Source: Oscillospiraceae bacterium
GTDB lineage: Bacteria > Bacillota > Clostridia > Oscillospirales > Oscillospiraceae
Direction: 5' to 3'
Assembly (NCBI GenBank): GCA_902778285.1
Contig: CACYXC010000014.1
Span: 1-58,029 of the forward strand
DNA length: 58,029 bases
The translations under genes were made by a program, and so were the position numbers. The notes under the pieces were generated by a model, which saw only the letters and a program-made list of their open reading frames with translations, ran no database searches and was not told the origin of the DNA. Positions 52,257-58,029 of this stretch are shown in pieces. How positions within the stretch are numbered: position 1 is the stretch's first letter; the number at the start of each line of letters is the position of its first letter.

Positions 52257-54472
52257 AGGCTGGAAAGCGCCAGCAGGCGCAGCCGCAGCGCGGAGAAGCG
52301 CCGGGTCTGGCGAAAGTTGTCGATCATGCGGTAGGCCGTGCTGTCATCCCCGACGAGGATCAGAAGCTCCTTTGCGCGAGTGACCGCGGTATACAGCACG
52401 TCTCGCGTCATCAGCATCTGGGAATTGGCGGCCAGACACAGGATCACCGCGCGGTACTCGCTGCCCTGCGCCTTATGTACCGTCATGGCCCAGGCGTGCT
52501 CCAGCTCAAGCAGCGCGTCAAAGCCGAAGTCGGCAATCCGTCCGTCGAAGTCCACGGTCAGCGTCTCGCTGTCGTAGTCCATGTTGACGATACGACCGAT
52601 ATCGCCGTTGTAGACGCCGGTGCCGTGAAGCTTCCCGTCGGCGGAGCGCCAGAGCATGTCGTAGTTATTCTTCACCTGCATGACGCGATCGCCCACGCGG
52701 AAAACCGCTTCGCCGAAAAGCTTTTCCTTTTTCCCCTCCGCGGGGGGATTCAGCACCGCCTGCAGGCGCTTATTGAGGCTGACCGTCCCCAGCTCCCCTT
52801 TCCTCGTGGGCGAGAGGACCTGGATCTCCTCCGGCGCGATGCCCATTTTGCCCGGCAGCCGGACGGAGCAGAGCTCCGTGATCGTATCGACGGTGCTGCC
52901 GGCCTCCAGACGGCGCAGACGGAAGAAATCGCCCGCGTTCTCCGAGAGATTGGGGTGCTCGCCCTTGTTGATCAGATGGGCGTTGCGGACGATGCGGCTT
53001 CCCTCGTTCTGGCGAAAGATCTCCGTCAGGCGTACGGTCGGGACCGCGCCGCTGCGGATCACGGCGGAAAAGACATTGCCCGGCCCCACGGAGGGGAGCT
53101 GGTCGGCGTCGCCGACAAGGATGAGGCGCGCGTCCTCCGGGATGGCCCTCAGCAGTGCGTCCATCAGCAGAATGTCCACCATCGAGCACTCGTCGAGGAT
53201 CACCGCGCCGCAGTCGAGCTGGTCGCTCTCGTCCTTCGTGAAAATCACTTTGTCCCCATCGTCGGCGAATTTGGCGCCGAGCAGACGGTGCACCGTGGAG
53301 GCCTCCTGCCCTGTCAGCTCGGTCATGCGCTTGGCGGCGCGCCCGGTGGGGGCCGTGAGGAGCGTGCGGATGCCAAGCTCATCGAAGAGCGCGAGGATCG
53401 CGCGGATGGAAGTGGTCTTGCCGGTGCCGGGGCCGCCGGTAATGACGAGGATCTGATTGTTCAGCGCCATCTGCAGCGTCTGTTTCTGTTTGGCGGCGTA
53501 TTGGATGCCCTGCTGCTTTTCCAGCCGGGCGATCAGGCGCTCCGGGTCCGCCTGCTCGTGAAAGCGCTTGCGCGCCATGTGCGCGAGCTTCGCGGCGGCG
53601 TCTGTCTCCGCGGAATAGAGCTCCGGCAGATAGCAGGCCGTCAGATTTGCGATCTCGTCGAGGATCAGCAGCCCCGCGTCGGCCAGCATGGAGATGCTCT
53701 CGTCCGCCTCTTCTGCTGACACGCCGATGAGCTGCCCCGTGGCGGCGGCCAGCTTGTCGCGCGGGATGAACACATGGCCGTTGCCGGCATTGTGATTGAG
53801 TTCGAAGATCACGGCGGCGTTGATGCGGCTGCGGCTGTGCTCGTCCATGCCCGTGGCCATGGCCAGATGGTCCGCCTCCGAAAAGCTGCCGCCGATGTGC
53901 TCAGATGCGAGGATAAAAGGATTGGCCTGCAGCAGACTCAGCGCCTCGTCGCCGTAGTATTTGTACAGCCGCATGGCGAGCAGCGGGCGCAGACCGAAGG
54001 AACAGATATACTCCATCAGACGCCGCATGCCGGCCTGCTGGCGGAAGCTTGCGGAGATCTGTTTGGCCTTGATCGGACTGATGCCCCTGATCTCAGCGAG
54101 CTTTTCCGGCTCGTTTTCGATCACGTCGAGGCTCTTCGCACCGAAGCGGTTGACAATCAGAGAGGCCGTGGCCGGGCCGACGCCTTTCACCGAGCCGCCC
54201 GCGAGATACTCATAAATGGCGGGGGTGTCGGTGGGCATGAGGCGCTGGGCAAACTCGGCCTTGAACTGCCGCCCGTGCACGCTGTGCGTGGTCCACGCGC
54301 CGGAGAGCAGCATTGTCTCCCCCTGCGCGGCGTACGGGAAGCAGCCGACGACCGTGACGGTCTCGCCGTTTCCGTCCCGCAGGCGCAGGACAGTATAGCC
54401 GTTTTCTTCGTTTTTATAGATGACAGAATCGACCGTGCCGCTCAGCTCGGTGAGCATGCTGTCCTGATCCAT
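52253..54472 (-). CDS. recD2: ATP-dependent RecD2-like DNA helicase
   Basis: 739 aa. N-terminal OB/helix-hairpin-helix part (residues 1-200), then SF1B helicase motifs: Walker A GGPGTGKTTSIRA near 345, DECSMVD, and the VHKAQGSEY motif before the end. RecD2 acts without RecBC in Firmicutes, in replication-fork maintenance. Separated by 12 nt from uvrA. Confidence 0.95.
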   Translation of the reverse strand: MDQDSMLTELSGTVDSVIYKNEENGYTVLRLRDGNGETVTVVGCFPYAAQGETMLLSGAWTTHSVHGRQFKAEFAQRLMPTDTPAIYEYLAGGSVKGVGPATASLIVNRFGAKSLDVIENEPEKLAEIRGISPIKAKQISASFRQQAGMRRLMEYICSFGLRPLLAMRLYKYYGDEALSLLQANPFILASEHIGGSFSEADHLAMATGMDEHSRSRINAAVIFELNHNAGNGHVFIPRDKLAAATGQLIGVSAEEADESISMLADAGLLILDEIANLTACYLPELYSAETDAAAKLAHMARKRFHEQADPERLIARLEKQQGIQYAAKQKQTLQMALNNQILVITGGPGTGKTTSIRAILALFDELGIRTLLTAPTGRAAKRMTELTGQEASTVHRLLGAKFADDGDKVIFTKDESDQLDCGAVILDECSMVDILLMDALLRAIPEDARLILVGDADQLPSVGPGNVFSAVIRSGAVPTVRLTEIFRQNEGSRIVRNAHLINKGEHPNLSENAGDFFRLRRLEAGSTVDTITELCSVRLPGKMGIAPEEIQVLSPTRKGELGTVSLNKRLQAVLNPPAEGKKEKLFGEAVFRVGDRVMQVKNNYDMLWRSADGKLHGTGVYNGDIGRIVNMDYDSETLTVDFDGRIADFGFDALLELEHAWAMTVHKAQGSEYRAVILCLAANSQMLMTRDVLYTAVTRAKELLILVGDDSTAYRMIDNFRQTRRFSALRLRLLALSSL

Positions 54473-54484
54473 GGCGATGCTCCT

Positions 54485-57310
<2,826 letters not shown>

Positions 57311-57312
57311 AA

Positions 57313-57795
57313 TCAAACCTCAACTGCAATGTCCGCGGTCCGTCCGCGGGTCAGCTTCAGCAGCTCCGCCGGGGCAAGCTCGACCTGCCAGCCGATCTTT
57401 CCGGCGCTTACGAGCACCGTGCCAAGCCCCTCGATGCTGTTGTGGAAAAAAGTGGGATACTGCTTTTTCATTCCGATGGGCGAGCAGCCGCCGCGCACAT
57501 AGCCCGTCAGAGCGAGCAGCTCGCTGACTCTGACCATGGTGACGGACTTCTCTCCGACGGCCTTCGCCGCTTTCCGAAGTTCCAGCTCTGCGGTCACGGG
57601 GACCACAAAGACATAGATCTTTTTGCTGGCCCCTTGGGCAACCAGCGTTTTGAACACGTGTGCCGCGTCCTGTCCGGTGATCGCCGCGACGGTCAGCCCG
57701 TCCACGGCCTCGTCCCCGTGCGGATAGCTATGCGCCGTGTATGGGATCTTTTTCTGGTCCAGCATACGCATCACGTTGGTCTTCTGCTCGGCCAC
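57313..57795 (-). CDS. ybaK: YbaK/EbsC family Cys-tRNA(Pro)/aminoacyl-tRNA deacylase
   Basis: 160 aa, ybaK family: hydrolyses misacylated tRNA (Cys-tRNA-Pro). Conserved features KTLVAQG, YVFVVPV, and [23 protein letters not shown] start at 57795 preceded by GGGGGAG. Leading gene of the ybaK-uvrA-recD2-comF-mreB-ispD-ispF unit, overlapping uvrA region by none (2 nt apart). Confidence 0.93.
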   Translation of the reverse strand: MAEQKTNVMRMLDQKKIPYTAHSYPHGDEAVDGLTVAAITGQDAAHVFKTLVAQGASKKIYVFVVPVTAELELRKAAKAVGEKSVTMVRVSELLALTGYVRGGCSPIGMKKQYPTFFHNSIEGLGTVLVSAGKIGWQVELAPAELLKLTRGRTADIAVEV

Positions 57796-57828
57796 GGCGA
57801 CTCCCCCTTCGTAAAATCTAACCTGTTT

Positions 57829-57857
57829 ATTTTACTCTATTTCTGTAATTCTTTCAA
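57829..57857 (-). promoter_or_regulatory. Sigma-A promoter of the ybaK-uvrA operon
   Basis: TTGAAA (57852-57857), 17-nt spacer, TAAAAT (57829-57834) on the minus strand; about 30 nt of leader before the ybaK GTG. Confidence 0.75.
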
Positions 57858-57906
57858 TAGAAAATGATGAATTGTTTCAGCAAAATGTGTTGTAAACACA
57901 ATACAA

Positions 57907-57988
57907 CAGGCGGCTGAGATCAGCCGCCTGTCAGACTGTAGACAAAGTACCCATAGGGAGTGCGAAAGCACTTTCTATGGGTACTTTG
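57907..57988. repeat. Hairpin element Z with TCAGACTGTAGACAAA core
   Basis: An 11-bp hairpin (57907-57917/57920-57930, CAGGCGGCTGA) directly followed by the core TCAGACTGTAGACAAA (57931-57946) and a large hairpin 57943-57956/57975-57988 whose tip is AGTGC GAAA GCACT (GNRA-type loop). Shares hairpin plus core with arrays X and Y, but with a different second hairpin. Lies between the divergent ybaK promoter and the next gene. Confidence 0.7.
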
Positions 57989-57991
57989 TTA

Positions 57992-58000
57992 TGGTAGAAT
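57992..58000 (+). promoter_or_regulatory. Extended -10 promoter for the rightmost gene
   Basis: TGGTAGAAT matches the TGn-TATAAT extended -10 form; no good -35 is visible because the region is hairpin Z. AAGGAGG at 58007-58013 follows. Confidence 0.45.
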
Positions 58001-58021
58001 AGGGATAAGGAGGCGAGGCGC

Positions 58022-58029
58022 ATGATGAC
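58022..58029 (+). CDS. Start of a gene running off the right edge
   Basis: ATG at 58022, 8 nt after a perfect AAGGAGG Shine-Dalgarno, with an extended -10 upstream. Only two codons and part of a third are in view (Met-Met-Thr), so no product can be named. Confidence 0.55.

Overview
The window comes from a GC-rich, spore-forming member of the Clostridia, most likely an Oscillospiraceae-type gut Firmicute. This is inferred from a complete spoIIIAA-AH operon, YunB, SpoVM and a SipL-like LysM/SPOCS protein (SipL being a clostridial rather than bacilli coat factor), a class A RNase P RNA, a T-box leader, strong SD sites and Firmicute-type gene order. Almost every gene reads leftward (minus strand). 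The exceptions are one small membrane protein (14331-14807), rnpB (about 25452-25820) and a gene that begins in the last 8 bases.

Layout, left to right. 1-816: a tyrosine-type T-box leader (minus strand; its gene lies left of the window) between two copies of a multi-hairpin element. 817-9665: the leftward housekeeping block asp23-nusB-xseA-xseB-ispA-dxs-tlyA-nadK-argR-recN. 9807-14220: spoIIIAA-AH with a sigma-E-like promoter and a strong terminator. 14331-19567: a 3-TM orphan, MATE exporter, HAD phosphatase, a P-type ATPase that has lost its catalytic Asp, and a VanZ-like protein. 19564-25270: ligA, yunB, a methionine gamma-lyase-family protein and murD, with GGGGCG palindromes between some of them. 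25271-26077: rnpB and a hairpin array. 26078-33227: lipoprotein with CxxC repeats, pcp, yebC, sipL, spoVM, a tiny membrane ORF and cca. 33270-47743: a long superoperon from a perfect-consensus promoter, cdaA-cdaR-rseC-yicC-remA-gmk-rpoZ-priA-(hairpin array)-def-fmt-rsmB-rlmN-prpC-prkC-rsgA. 47851-57795: ybaK-uvrA-recD2-comF-mreB-ispD-ispF, then a DUF3343/cysteine desulfurase pair.

The coding content is mostly core: isoprenoid synthesis (dxs, ispD, ispF, ispA), DNA repair (recN, ligA, uvrA, recD2, priA, xse), translation start and rRNA modification, c-di-AMP and Ser/Thr-kinase signalling, and sporulation.

The unexpected material is in the intergenic spaces. Two families of structured elements recur. 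One (A/B, around the T-box) has the same series of stem-loops in the same order in both copies, with base changes that keep pairing. The other (X, Y, Z) shares a 16-nt core, TCAGACTGYAGACAAA. X and Y also share a long GCAAAAA...TTTTTGC hairpin with compensatory changes. X, Y and a further array W are each bracketed by two copies of a locus-specific hairpin. Other items are a catalytically disabled P-type ATPase, a SpoIIIAG stripped to its ring-building core, and the tiny spoVM gene overlapping sipL. Nothing was run computationally; all alignments were done by eye.
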